Below the pieces are notes generated by a model, which saw only the letters and a program-made list of their open reading frames with translations, did not search any database and was not told where the DNA came from. DNA of 64,000 nucleotides from Amphimedon queenslandica (Eukaryota; Porifera; Demospongiae; Haplosclerida; Niphatidae). The stretch covers positions 51,585 to 115,584 of the forward strand of contig NW_003546311.1 of assembly GCF_000090795.2 (NCBI RefSeq). Reading direction: 5' to 3'. Shown here in pieces: positions 1 to 14,900 of this stretch. The position numbers and the translations under genes were made by a program. Positions within the stretch are counted from its first letter, which is position 1. Every line of letters starts with the position of its first letter.

Positions 1-334
1 TTTTATTACAGGGAATGAACATATTTCAATCAAACATTCTCAGAACATTTTTATTCGTTCAGTTTTGTAGTGCAGTAGTTTTTTGCTAGGATTTTTTCCC
101 AATAGTTATATTTTTTATTCAGGCTATTTTTTTTCTTCAAGTGATTTTTAGTGAAATTATATAATTGAAATAACCAGCAGCTCTGCAAATGCAAACTCCA
201 AAACAAGGCAATCAAAATGAAACACAGTGGATCATGCCCATTCAAAAATTACAATTCTACAATAAGTTATTATATGTGTACCATACACTAGCACTATAAT
301 AATAAGTCTCTACAATAAACTTAATAATACAAAG
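1..334. other. 3' flank of the dynein gene
   Basis: This AT-rich stretch follows the stop codon of the minus-strand dynein gene. It contains several candidate minus-strand polyadenylation signals (TTTATT on the plus strand, for example near positions 48 and 115). I see no coding signal of its own. Confidence 0.5.
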
Positions 335-3300
335 TTATTTAATGTCACAAAGGAGAGCTACACCTCTCATCACCCAGTGGTCTGGATTTTGAGTGGTTTT
401 TAAATAGAGTGCGGTAATAAAAGTTAGATCAGTACGACGGGGTTTCTTATACACAGGACACACGTATAGTTTAGGATCCTTTGCCCCTTTGGTGTTAATG
501 GCATATACATGAATAATTGGCATGGTGACATAAAGCACTTTAGGGGTGGGCTCAGCAAGCTTGGAGTTCTTACGATCCCAACCAGCTCCATCCATAAATA
601 GGCCCTGTATGTACACGCCTTCTTGAGGAGGGGCAGTCACATCTTCTTTATTCATTCGAGTCACATCATTGTGGAGAACTACACTGTCAAGTGCCCAGCC
701 TTTGTGTGCTCTAGCAACCTATGAAAAAACAATTAACAATGCTATACTTGTTAATGCTGGTAGCAGTAAAGTATTAAATATCGGTGGCTAGTCGTTGCTT
801 GTTGCAAAATGCTGACCTCTTGTCTCATAGCTGTCAGAAAACCCTGTGGATTAAAGAAACCAGTCATCCAGAAGAGTGTGGGGCGGCCTGTAAAGATCCA
901 TGACCTGAACTGTGTGTCTCGTTCCAGGAGTTCAGTAAACCAGAAACCAATGGTTGTTGATTCCCATGAGACCTGTTATCCAAACAATAAATAAACAAAT
1001 AAATAAACACAGTGTTTAAAACATGCCTTTTTCCAAAGTGGAGGCACTTTAGCATCATACATAGAGTCCAGGGTATTACGCAAATTCTATAATAAATAAT
1101 AATAATACAATACCACGAGTAGTTTTTAAAATGAAAGACTTACCTCACTCATGATGATTGTTCCATCAATGGCCAACTGGAGGTCCTGGAGAGTGCTCCT
1201 TACTAAACCAATGACTCTCTGCATACGATCAATCTCTTGTCTCAGGAATATGTTCATGGGAGCTATTGAGCCCATTTTCTGAAGCCTAGACTTCACCTAT
1301 ACACAATTAGAAATATACATGATAGTAACAATACTCTTCGACAAAAAAATAATAAATAAAATATACTTCATGAGGTATGTAGTCGTCAGGGAGTTTCTCC
1401 AGCATTTCTCCAGCCTGCCTACGTACGACTGACTCTCTTGTCTCTCCTCCTCCACTGCTGCTGTCCTTGGGCTGGATCTCAAGTATAGTGTCAAGGCAGG
1501 CCTTTGCAGTGTTACTCTGATACCTATGCAACGTAAGGTTTCAAATAAACACTCAATGCATTAAAATTAGGTGCTTCCCGTCTGTTACATACGTTATGTC
1601 TGCGTTAGGATGCATTCCAAATATCTCTGGTGTGTCTATTAGCGGCAGCTTCTCAATGAAGTCAAGATAGTCCTTGACAGTCTTAAGGACAGCGATCTGA
1701 TATCCCTTGTAGAACATGAACGAGGTCTGGAACATGTGCTCGCCAAACCATACCTTTAAAACAAATATTCTATAACGCAACTGTATTTTATTTTCTCCAT
1801 TTTATAATTTCTCTCTGGCACATATACACAATCAGTGTATAGATTATTAGTGTACCTTTGCATAAGTGTTCAACAGACGTTTGTCAAAGTCGTCAGTGAC
1901 TCTTCCTCCGTACTGTATCTCACCAACCATATACCGTATAGCACTCCATGATGGACCCTAAAAATATCATAAAATACAGTAATTTATCTCTCCCTCTCTC
2001 TTGTCCCCCAATCATGTCAATCAGTCCCTTTTTTTCAATATCTTCTTCCTCTTACCTTCTTAATGTCCATGTCGTCAAGAAGGTTTTGTATATATTGGGT
2101 GCATGCGTTGAAATCAGACTGATTGAACTCATAAGGTATGTTCCAGCCAAGCGGACCAAACTTCCTCCTCTCCTGGACTGTAGTGTGAAGGAAAGCAATA
2201 GCATACTGCAACGGCTTCCACTGCATGAGGTTGCTGTAGTCAAGATGCTCCTGTTAGATAAAAATGATTTATTATTAACATGCAGTACAGAATCATGCAC
2301 AAATAATTATTCCTTTTAAATATTCATTATAAAGTAGAGAGATAACTATTATTGTTACCTGAGTCATGCTAGAATATGTTCTCTTGAGTCCAGCCTTTAC
2401 TCCCTGGGGAGGCTCAAACGTGTACTTGATAGAAATCTGAAGGAGGTTAATAGGGAACTTGAGATGTATTTCGGTTGTCATCCACAGCCGAAAGGTCTCG
2501 TGGACTGACTGTGTCTCAACTATAGTGTTGAGTAGCTCATCCATGAAATCCAATGCCAAGTGGCCATTCTGTAATAATACCCAACCACCCTGAGGATTCA
2601 AAAAAGGATAAATATACTAGAAGGAAAAGATATAGTATCACTGACCTGAGTCTGGCATTGTTGGAGGAGTCGTCTGGCATGTACTTCCTGTCCCTGACCC
2701 ATTGATATGGTATGACAAGCTGTGAAATGAATTAATGATACAGTAAAGTTTGATATAAGGAATACATATGTTGTACAACAGGGCAGGGTTCCTACAAAGT
2801 ATGCTAAGTGAGCTAAACAGTGGGCTTCACGAGCTGATAAGTGCATACATGTAGATTCTTGAGCAACTTTAAAAATTCATAAAAAATCTAAATTTGATCG
2901 GAATCAGCTGAAACTTTCTACACAACATAAGAACATGTATATGCATCAGAAAAAATTATAAAAATGAAAAAATCTCTCCTAGTCATTTTTACCGAAATTC
3001 AACATGTGACCCTGTACTATAGTACAGGGACTTTGGTCTGATTTTTTAGTAACTTAAAAAATTCGTAAAAAATTTAATTTTGATTGGAACCAGTTCAAAC
3101 TTTCTACACAAAATAAGAACATGTATATGCATTAGAAAAAAATTATAAAAATAGAAAATTTTTTCCTAGTCAATTTGTCAAATCCTGCTCGTGACCCTGT
3201 ACTGTAGTACAGGGACTTTGGTCTAATTTTTAAGCAGCTTAAAAATTCCTTTTTTTCTACACAACATACATGTGTAAGTACATGTACATGTATAACTGAA

Positions 3301-6300
3301 CACTATGCCAAAATCCTGTGGAAAACCCAGCAGTAGGGCTGAGGATAATAGCAGTGCAATTTGTCAATTGTTACTGAAACTTATTTCCAGAAACATGACC
3401 AATTTTTATTGCTCTTTTAACTGACCTAGTTGGTATTTCTTAGCAAGCCCATCAACTGTCATTGTAGGATCAGATCCCATTGAGAGCAAGCAAATCATAG
3501 GAACTCTTATCCTGGACTCCTTCCACATTCCCTCTACATCAAGGATGACACCTTCAGCATATCTCACACCCAAGGACTCTGAGATGTACTTTCTAGCTTG
3601 AGCATATGTTCTATCAGGACACCAGGACCTGCAAGAGTGAATATATAGCAGTAAATTATAATAATAGTATAGTGTAATAATAGTATAGTTATAGTATGTT
3701 AAACAATATACTCTGTACAAGAGTGAATAGTAGGAATAACTCTGTTTTATTTTCATTTCTTACCTAACAAGGAGGAGCTTCCTAAAGGTATCAAGACCGT
3801 TGTATCCATCAGGTATAGGCGACTCTTCAGGAGCTTCCATATCAAACCACAGTTTCCATCCTTTATCATTACGAGATATCTAAAAACATTTTTGATATAT
3901 TATAAAAGATACATCCATATAGGCAGCACATTAATCATTGTATACAGTACATCACTAACTTGTGTTAGTATTTCAGAGAATTGCTGGAGCTTTGACAACT
4001 CAACTAAATTGAGCCATGTCATGTCAGTGATCCAACGAGAGGTCTTGGGGGGACATGCCTTCAAGTCCAACGCAGCCCCTCCCTTGATCAGAGTCTGAAA
4101 CTCGTTATGTTTCACATGTCCTTTCTGCAGGTCAATTTTCAAAGCCAGCAAAAGAGTGAAAAGGAACTTGTGCTCTTCGTAAAGTCCTCTCGTGGAATAT
4201 CGGAAAGCCTCAAAAGTCAAATACTCTACAATGTTGCTGATACGCTTAGCAGTCACAGGAGACTTGGCAGAGCGAGCCATGGAGTTATCAAAGATCTCCA
4301 AGAACTGAACGAGTGAGGTCTGATACATGACGCTCACCATTGACATCTCGACTATCAGGAAATAGAGAATAGAGCCACGGGCAGCGACTGGTCTGTACTC
4401 TTCCCTTGCTGTGTTTATCTTGATCTCAGTCTGTGCTGCTATCTCTAGCTTCTTAGTAACATCCTCTGCTGTGATTTTAGTAGTCCTCAGTACTTCAATG
4501 AGGGATTCGTCATCAACCAAAGAACCCTATTTAAAACAAGAATCATGTGTAATTTATTTATTTATTATTATTATTATTGTTATTATTATTAGAATTATTA
4601 TTTGGGTACTTTTGTTGAGGTGAGACGATAGAGAAGGCTGTCCTCAAGCTCTTTCATTTTCTTCTTATTGGCTGTCACTTCCTCCATCAGTTTAACTCTC
4701 TCCACCTCTAGCTCCTGCTTCTCTGTCAGTATCACACGTCCAAGGAGCTGATCCTCAAGACCTTTCACTGTCACTGTGAAGTCAATGATAGCTGTACGGG
4801 CACTGATCTGTAAGAGAAGGTGGATACTTAATGCTTTATAATCCAAGTACAAACTTCATACTCAGATATAGGATTACAAAAAGCATGTATTTACTATTTT
4901 GCTATTAATGAAGTAATGACATTGCATTTACTTACTATTTTGGCCAACATTAAAAAATTCATAAAAAATCCAATTTTGATTGGAATCAGCTCAAAATTGA
5001 TTGATTTACCATGCAATTATTACCATTACTGTTACTATTACACCCCATGTCTCATTGTAATGTCTCATTGTAATATTAAATAGATTGTGTTACCTACATA
5101 TAACTTACCTCTGGTGCATAGGAAGGGTTTGGTAGTTTAGTTGTGATGTACAACACAAAACCTTTCATAACGTCGACTTCTTTGTCTCCAACCTTCACCT
5201 TAAGAGTGCTGCCAGCTTTAATAAAGTTCTTCTCCAGTACATTATCAAGTGCAGGGTCGAGCTCCTCTTCCACATCTTCTATCAGAAGCGGCTTACCGAG
5301 AGAGAGGCAGTCCTCTAGATGAGTCCTGAAGTACTTGTGATTCAAGTTAGTCATCTACAAAGGAATGATCACAATAACAGCATTGATATTGTGAGCTTAA
5401 GAATCCACTTAATTTTCTTAATTGTACCTGAAGTTCAGTGTTTGCTTCTCTATTCTTAATCCAGGTTTTCCCCTGACCTTGTGGATCAATGAGCAGTGGG
5501 TAACGAGTGGCTTTAGTTACGATGATTCCGTTCTGGACTGAGAGCTCATCGTTGGGAAGACCTTGAAGGTTCCATTCGCTGATGGTGGCAGAGTCAGTCA
5601 ACAGACTAACAAGATTGAGGTCGAGGGAGAATGGTACATTACGAGATGCAAGCTCTTTCTTCCAAGCTTCAATTAGAATGCCACGGAACTCTTGATTGAA
5701 AGGACCAGAGTATGAGAGGAAACCAGTGGCTAGCAATATATCACCAACCAGCCTGTATAAATAATGCAAGTCAAATAATAAATTAATAATAATAATAATA
5801 AACACCAAAGTTAATGTTGTATCAATTCTAGCAATAATTATCTTTCAAATTTAATAAAATAATAACAAAAGAATAATAATAATGCTAACATGCAATGCTT
5901 TTATATCAGATTCAACAGTGATTGATTACCTTCCGAGTTGAGATTTAAATTCTTTACTCTGTTGGGTCCATCTCTCCTTCTCTCCTCCCAGTCCTTCAAT
6001 GAGTGCTGAGGCAGCTTTCATCTTTCTCTTGCAAGTTTCAGCATCATCAATCAGTGCTTGTTTCTTACTCATCGCCTCATCATAGAGTGCCCTAACAACA
6101 TCAAGCTCCTCCTGTTTTGCTGCTAGTGTCTTGTTTGCTTCTTCAAGCTCAGCCTGTGCTGCCTGGAACTTGACCTCCTGTATAGCCAGGTTGGCTTTGA
6201 GGGGAAGGACTTCTTTGTTTATCCCATAAAAGAAAGACATTGCTTTTGTCCAAGAGCAGAGACCAGCAACATTACCGCACACTTTCTTTGCAGTTTCAGA

Positions 6301-8358
6301 ATTGTAGTCCTCCATTCTAAAGTATGGCTCAAGCAGTTCAACAGTCTCTTCATTAATGCTGTCCTTTGGAAAGGTCTGCAAGCTTGCAAGGAAACCAGTC
6401 TGACTCATCAGCTTGAGTGACTCTGACCACGAGGGCTTTGGGCCAGGACGCTCGGGATCTTGTGCCATATTGTTGAGCTTCTTTTGAAAGAGGAGCAACA
6501 CACAGTCCATGATCCTCATGATGAGGTGAGGAGGAGTGCCAAGCTTCCTCACTGTAGCAATATCTCCTGATTTGATTGTCTGCAGAGCAGCTTCAGCCTC
6601 TTCTAGAGCAGGCCTTGCTTTCTCTAGCTTCTCCTCAGCAACGGATTTATCGGCTGATATAGCATCAGCAACTGCCTGGGCTCTGTCCTTCACCTTTTGA
6701 ACTTCAGCTTTGACCTTTTCAGCAGCTTGTGCTTTCACTGTCACTTCAGCTAAAACTTTCTCTGCTTCCTTTGAGGCTACCACTAGGTCCTTCTCTTTCA
6801 CTGCAAGTTCTTTAGCAAGCTCAGCCACAGACTCACCAGCTTCCAGCAGTTTATCAAGTCCAGTGTTCATTCTGTCAAAGAGCTCTTGCACTTGACTTTT
6901 CTTTTCAATGTAAATCTTCTTATATCCCGAGATAAATGAGAGGTAAGATTTTGGTGTGACATGCGTTGTACGACGAAATCGCTCAAAATAATTAACGCAA
7001 CTCTCAGCAACAAAGTCTTGGAATACACCCATGGCTTTTATCACCTCTTGCTTCACCTCAGGAGTACACATTATATCAAAATCAGAAATAAAATGATGAG
7101 CAACAGCAATCAAAGCATCCTTGGGCCAGCGGCTGAACCAGTCCATGGTGCAACCGCTGAAAAGCCCAGGGAATTTCAACGAGCGACTACGAAACTTCTC
7201 TCCTACCGGCGAGAAACAGAGTACAACATGAAGGTTCTTCCTGGCGCGGGTTAAGAAGTAATTATAAAGGTTCTCGGGTGTGGGAGGCCGTCTTGGAAAC
7301 TCCTTCTTCATGATCGGGATTAGCTCAGAGTTTATTTCGTCAATTTCATCTCTCGCAAAAAGATTTGAGACTTCCCCGGAAGAGAGGACATTGTTAATGT
7401 ATTCGAGGAAGCCTTCATCCTTAATCTCTTGATCAGTGAACAGGAAAGTCATTCCTTTACCTTGCTGACCTGCTGTTCTGTATAAAATCTAAAGAAAAGT
7501 TAACAAAATGGTGAATAGTATACATGGACATAAATTAAGAATATAAAATACATAAATAAAATTTGATAATCTTGTACTCAGTTATACAAGTAAAAGGTTA
7601 TGTATTGGACTGTACCTTTAAATCGTCCAGTAGATTGTTAGCATTGTAGGTCCTTGTTAGTGTGATCTGGAAGGTTTTGTACCCTGCAATGAATGAGGCC
7701 AGTCTCGTGAGACTCTGCTTTCCTGATCCACCCACTCCAACTAGGAGTGCATTCCCACGGTCTGTTCGTATGATACGGGATATCTTTATAAAGTGGACCA
7801 TGGCATCTTTGAAGAATACAAGATCCATTCCAGAGCCTCTCACCGTCTCGTTGTACTGCTGTAGGAAGTTAGTGAGTCTCTCCTCCACTTCAGCATATGA
7901 TGGAATCTGAAAAAAGAAAGAGAAAGAGAGTAAGGATGATACGTTTCATTGGCTTAACTGGTTCATATATCTTAGGAGCTTCTAATTCAGCATCATCAGG
8001 TTCATCTCCAGTCGGCTCTGGTGGGTCTCTCAGGAAATCAACAAAATAAGGTTCCTCTGGTATCCTAGAGGCAACATCAGGTCCAATCTCATCGCTAAAC
8101 ACCACTGGTACCCTTTTATCAAACCACTCCTTATCTTCTGGGTTAGTGAACCTGTCTGCAATGACTCGTGTGCACTCGTGCTTCCAGAGACCCAAGAGAA
8201 CCTCAAGAGAGCTCATGGTCTCTTTCTCAACGTGGAGCATACCCTCCCAGATACGAGAGAGATCACGAAGATTGAAATTATAATGAAACTTAGCTGGAGT
8301 AGGCAACATCTTGCCCTAAAGAGAAATGTATTTAATATACATGTACCACTATGGTATG

Positions 8359-8391
<33 letters not shown>

Positions 8392-11300
8392 GTAAGGCCC
8401 TACCTTAGTGTCTTGCCACAGTTTCCTGGTACATATGACAAGTTTTGGTATCATTTCAATTATCTCAGAGCCAAAGCCTCTCTCAGCACAGAAGTACCCA
8501 CAACCAATAGCACCAAATATCTTGTCAATGGAAGCATTAGAGGGCAGAGTGCAATTGAAGACACTGAACTGTCTCTTTAGTCTCTGAGGTATGTCATTAC
8601 GACCACCTCCAGGATGGATCATGGCAGCAAGGAACTGAATATCTTCAATGTGCGTAAAGTCCCCTGGTTTCTCAAGAGAGTAGAAACCCTGCATTTCACT
8701 AGTCTGTCGTACTATCTCGTTAGTGATCTGATCCCCCCACTCGTTAATGATGGGCATGTTCACATCATCAATAAAGACTGTCATCTTCTTTCCAGCTGGT
8801 GGGCCGTAAGTGGTCCCCACCCTCTTGTCAATGTAGCTCTCGATTGATCGCTGGAAGTGACCCGGGGTGGTAGCAGAAGAGAAACTGAGACCTTTACTGA
8901 GGTGCTCCTCAACGTTGTACTTTGAGAGGTACCCATGGATAATGACAGTCTTAGCTGTCCCTTGCTCTCCTATGAGGAGAACAGCTTTGGATTGCTTTGA
9001 CAGTGTGTGGATGAGGAAGTCAGTGCGGACGTTATCGACATTAGGTACAAGGATGGTGTGATAGGCAGGTATGCTGTCCCTTGGATACACGTACTCCTCA
9101 ACACGGGTCGACCAGTGTATCCAGTCACCATTATCCTCCGCTGGCACATACTCAAAAATAGTATCACCTTCATTTTGAAGCACAGGGAAGTCCAGATCAG
9201 GTTTATGCTCTTTCATCCATGACTCCATCTTAGCCCTACTGTCCAACTCCTGGAGGGCCCCTATGCTCCACATTATTGCAAATATGTACAAGTGCTCAAG
9301 ATGCTTTGGCTTTAGTGATACATTCTCTTCCTTTGATGGTATGAGTCCCTCTATTATGTAGCAAGCCTGCACTATGTAGTTACACTGGAGTAGCTCCATT
9401 TTTGCCTCAAGCATCACAGACACATAGTTATATATGTCAATGAATGAGCCTTCAAATATATTGAGAAGTATATCAGACTCTGATGAGGTTATCTTCTTCT
9501 CTTTGACTTTTTTAAGGAGCCAGCTCTGAAGAATGGGCTTCCAGTCCAGACCAGAGGAACTCATGTAGACCATACCGTTACGAGATACAGTGGCTGGGGA
9601 GGCATTGTCAACATTGTGCGGCTCAAAGACAATCTTGCAGTCAGGGAACATGGGAATACGGTCACCGTTAGCAAGCGTCAGTGTCTTATTATCGTCCAGT
9701 ACACTGTTGAGGTTTTCTATCCATATGGCATCTACCGGTCCATCTAGGACTAGCCATATGTGCTCTCCTTTCTTTGCTTTGTGAGTCCGTCTCCATAGAG
9801 TGGAGAATATACCATCAGTCCAGTCGTTAGTGGCTACATCAAGACGACCAAACATTTGTGGGGCAGTGATGGCCTTTGGATTCATTCTCATTTCCCTGTG
9901 TGGCTCTCCACAGTCGGTCATTGCTTTCATTAGTACGTTAATGCAGCAAGTCTTACCTGTTCCACTAGGACCAAGGACCATGAAACCGTGACGGACACGC
10001 TGTGTCTCAAACAGTTGGATTAGTTTGAGTGTCCAGGACTGGTGATTGATAAGGCCAGCCTCTTTGACCCTAGTATCAATGGCTGCCTCAAGTTCAGGAT
10101 AGCCAGCAGTCTCCAAGGTGATCCCTGGGAACAAGTCGTTTATTAAACTGAGGAACAGCGGCTCATCCTCGTCAACCAGTTTAGATAAATTCATGTCACG
10201 CAAACTCCTCATTACAATCATCTCTTCGCTGTCGTTAGGACACATCCTTTTAACTGGACCCAGGGAACGAAGGACAGATAGGATGTTCCTTAACCCAAAG
10301 TCATAATGAACCTGCAAGAAGAAACAAAATCATCATACAAAATACATCATACATGTACACATGTAAGACAAATGTAGATTCAAATCAATTAAAATTTATA
10401 ATGAATTTTCTTACTTGTTTTGATAGCTGTTCCTCGCAAAGTTTGTACAATGTATAAAACTTTGAGGCAAGGACAATGTTCTGTAGGAAACCACAAGAAG
10501 CTAGTTTGACACGAATAATGATTTGTCTATCAGGGACCATCATGGCTATTGGCCTAAAGTTAATCTTGAGATTCTCTGGTAACTCCTGCCTACCGGCATA
10601 ACCAGGATTCTATAGAAAATACAAATGATGATGATAGATATCATACAGTATATTCAAGTAGTGATAATGAATAATAAATATTATGTAATTAAGTTAGCAT
10701 ACCATTGTCAAAAATAGTCCAAACTCTGGGCTAAGACTGACCACGTCACCATCAGTAAAAATGAACTCTGTCTTCCTTTCTTTCTTAGCTATCAGCACAA
10801 TGAATATCTGCTGTGCAGCAACAGAGAGTACTGGTAGTTCTATTCTATTGAACTCATCAAAGCAGCCCCAGGAGCCAGACTGGGCCAGGCCCTTGTAAAT
10901 GCGCCCAAGGCCACGGAAGTCCATTTGATCTGAGCAATTGAACACAACCACATATTTACCTAGAGCTCTACCCATGTCCTTAGTAGTTTCTGTTTTACCA
11001 GTACCTTTATTATTAAGAAAAAAAAAATAGTAAAAAATATACGGAAATAATTGTTATTAATGACAAAATTGAAATTATTGTCAAAGCTTACCTGCAGGGC
11101 CAGCAGGAGCTCCTCCCAGTGACATCCCAAGGGCCTGAGCTAGTGTGATATAGCACCTGTCAGTGAGTGGAGTAATGACCAGACGCTCAGTACAGCCAAG
11201 GAACTCATTCTGGTATGTAAAGTCAACGTCCGTTATTGAAATAACGACAGAGCTAGTGTCTTCATTGAAATAGAACCTGCTTTGCTTTAACCATTCAAAA

Positions 11301-11654
11301 TCAGTTGCAGATTTGACATTCAAACGAACCTAAGAAAAATTCAGAAATTAATAGTCAATTACATATAAGAGAGGAAGCTTACCAGATCATCAAAGATGTC
11401 TCGCTGGTGAAGGTGAATGAGGACAAGTGTCTCGTATTTGACTCTGTCTATCTTCTTAAGCTCTTGCGTTGTCATCCCAATCAGTGAGTTCAACATTTCA
11501 AGGAAGAAGTCATTAGTGGCGGCCATTATCTTCTTGTCGGAGCGAGCCTGAGAGAGAGCAACTTCAGCATCTCTTGTCCATATGAGTTGAATACCAAGAA
11601 TACCAACCTAGAGCCAAAGAGACAATGAATTAGTAGCACCTTTATTTAATGATA

Positions 11655-11689
<35 letters not shown>

Positions 11690-11901
11690 TATAATTACTT
11701 TATATTTTATTATTATGTTTATTATAATTCCATACCTGAGCTGGATAATTGTTGAGATATTCCATTAGTGCAAAGTTAGGATCAGCAATAGCAACTGATG
11801 CCTGTTTGATCACAAACTTGACTGCATTCAATGAAGCAGTGAGAAGACTGCCCAGCCATAACTCAACATTGCCTTGTGCCATTACTGGTTGCTCCAGCTA
11901 T

Positions 11902-11967
<66 letters not shown>

Positions 11968-14900
11968 CAAAAGGATATCATGGAATTAATGTACTTCAAT
12001 TGTTTCTGGTTCTCTTGACTTGATCTCAAGTATCTTGTCGTACTCTTTCTCATGAAAAGTAACAGTCTTTATGTTATCAAAGACACTGAGAAGATGAGCC
12101 TATGCAAATTAACAAGACATTTATAAAAACATATATCACACAAATTTATGAATTCACAGCACTATAATTCACATTGTACTATGCAGCTATAACTAGAAAT
12201 TTGCATCAATATGCATGAATACCACTATAAGAATTTTCCAGTGCCGTTTTTGGCAAAAGAACAACAATAGCAAAATACTAACTTGTATGGTGTGCGAGTC
12301 TGATGCTTGTCCTAATATCTCAAGGAGTGCAGGATCAGACACAAAGAAGAATCGAGGAAATATGAGCCTCTTCTTCTCAAGATAGCCAGTGAGGGATTTC
12401 TGACACAACTCCAGCTGCTCCAGGAGATGAGGGAGCAACTGGCCAAGTGTCTCATCTCCAACACAACACTGGACAACGTTCGGGATCTCGTGTGCTTTAG
12501 TCATTATTTTTATCCAAGACTTGTCAATGTTTTGAAATCTTTTAGCTTCCTATATAATGTACATTATATTATACTAAACTGTAGATATAAAATAATTATA
12601 TAAACATAAAACTTAATATAATTATAGATATTATTACATATATTATATATACTGAATTGCCAAATTTCTTCAAAAATAAAAAGTAGAAATTTTCTCATTT
12701 TAATAATTTTTTCTGATATGCATACATGTATTTATGTTGTGTAGAAAGTTTGAGCTGATTTTAATCAAATTTAAATTTTTTATGAATTTTTAAAGTTATT
12801 AAAAAATCAGGCCAAAGTCCCTGTACTATAGTACAGGGATTTTGGCCAAATTTCGTCAAAAATAAAAAGTTGAGATTTTCTCATTTTTATAATTTTTTCT
12901 AATACATATACATGTTCTTATGTTGCGTAAAAAGTTTGAACAGATTTCAATCAAATTTGGATTTTTTATAAATTTTTAAAGTTGCTAAAAAATCTGGCAA
13001 AAGTCCTGGATTTATAGTGACAATGGAACAAATGGGGTTTTGCTTGTCACAGATTTTGTGACATGGAACAAATGAGCTGCATGAGCACTATGCTGGGAAG
13101 CCCTGTATGTGTGTACATAAAACTAAGTGGATTACTTTTGGAAGCTGCTTTGCAATGTCACCTCCAACAAAAACTGCTTCTAAGTATACCCAGAGATTCT
13201 GAACAACAAGCCAATTCTCAATGATTTCAGTTGAGTTTGACAACTTTTGAACCCAAAGTTGTATGTCCTTCTTAAAGGGAGCGTTATATCTAGAGAAGAG
13301 AAAATAGTAATGGAATTAACACTAAACTAATTGTCATGTACCTATTGGACATAAGTGATCCTAGGACCATCAGAGAGTCTTCCATTAGTGAAATAATTTC
13401 AGAAGTTTCTTCTCCTCTGAGCAGAAGCTCTCCCCTTGTCTTGAAGGGCGCAAAGCTAAAGTTCTGGACGCCCCAATCAACAACCACTTGCTTGAGCTTT
13501 GCCTCAATATCCTTCTCTTTAACAGCTGCTATACAAATATCCTGAGGAGAGGAAAGAGATGGTAAATAATACTCAAGTATCAACAGTCTCTACCTCAATG
13601 TCTTCTCTGAATTGAAGTAAAGGAGCTTCCATTATGTTCCTCAAAAGGAAATTCTCTGACTCGACATCAAAGCTGTGTTTAGTAACCTAGAGAGCACATG
13701 CAGGAATACAAATAATCACATTACACATTACATAATATGCACACTGCACAGAGAAACAACTATACACTTACTGCCTCCATTCTTTGCCAGTGTCTCTCCT
13801 TCAGAGCTTTGTTTGCCATCATTTCAAGGAGAGGGCAAGTCTCGTTAAAGTCATCAATCTTCTTCCTCAAGTCATCAAATGCTTTGTAGTCCTTGACAGC
13901 TTTAGGCAACTTTCGGCACTTGTTCTGGAAGTCAAGGATCTCATTATTTATCTTCTCAATGTCAACCTAAATAAAAACGTTAGTCTAATGACGTACATTT
14001 TAATATAATCTTGCCTCTGTCCAAAGTATGTCATAATATCCATCCACACTGTCCATCACAATGTTATAAAGGCCGTACAACTTCTGGAGGAGATTAAGTT
14101 CCTTCCTGATTCTATCCAGCTCTGGGTAGGCAGTTGAAGAGAGACCAAAGAGTTTCTCGCCGTCAGTGTATGTCTGAAAGCGTCTCCATAACTCGTCAAA
14201 CTGGGTCTGAAACAGGTTTAACCTGTCCGAAGCTTCCCTGGGAGCAATCCCTTCGACCATTGGCCCAGACTATTATAATACAATATTTTGTAGTAATGAT
14301 TGAGGCATTGGGTGGACTTACTGTAGCATAGTCACCATAGAACTTCTCTGTATCTACTTTAAATATGTCAACATTTGTAAGGAGCTTCTCTTGGAAGTCA
14401 GACTGTATCTTGATCAAGTGATCCTGGACTTGAGCCTACATGACAAACCAGACATTTTCAACATCATAAATATGACAAAAAATTTCAATCATATATAATG
14501 TAGATTCATAATATCTTTGGTAGTTCTTACAGCTGATGCAAGGAGCTTCTGCCAAGAGTAACGAAGAGTGTCTACTCTCTCTGCCTCTTCTTTTTGAACT
14601 TGAATCTGAAACTTACTCAACACTCCATAAGACTCCTAAGAGGAAGCAGTCATTGTAGAAAACTAAAGATAATTCTAACTTCAATTGGTCCAAGAGACAT
14701 GTCAATTTGAATCTCATTCTCTCTGATCTCTAACAAGGCGGACATTGCCGTACGAACATCATCAAGGTCTTTTATCGGTCGACTGAGTCTCTTTGCAATG
14801 TCTTCAATTTGTTCCAGGGTCTTCTCCATTAAGGTACTGAACTTGGTGTTCATGTGCTGCCCATAAAGAACCTTCCATGACTTTGACTCGGCAATGATGG

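Noticed and set aside
2855-3255. Palindrome CCCTGTACTATAGTACAGGG as a Rho-independent terminator or tRNA-like element
   Set aside because: The region is a eukaryotic intron and the motif recurs in both orientations within a dispersed repeat. It has no U-tract role and no A/B boxes were seen.
11962-11980. ATATCCTTTTG on the minus strand in dynein, a U12-like donor
   Set aside because: It lies about 20 bases inside the intron, beyond a GAA/GTACAT donor that joins ETIE to LEQPVMAQG as expected from human DNAH5.
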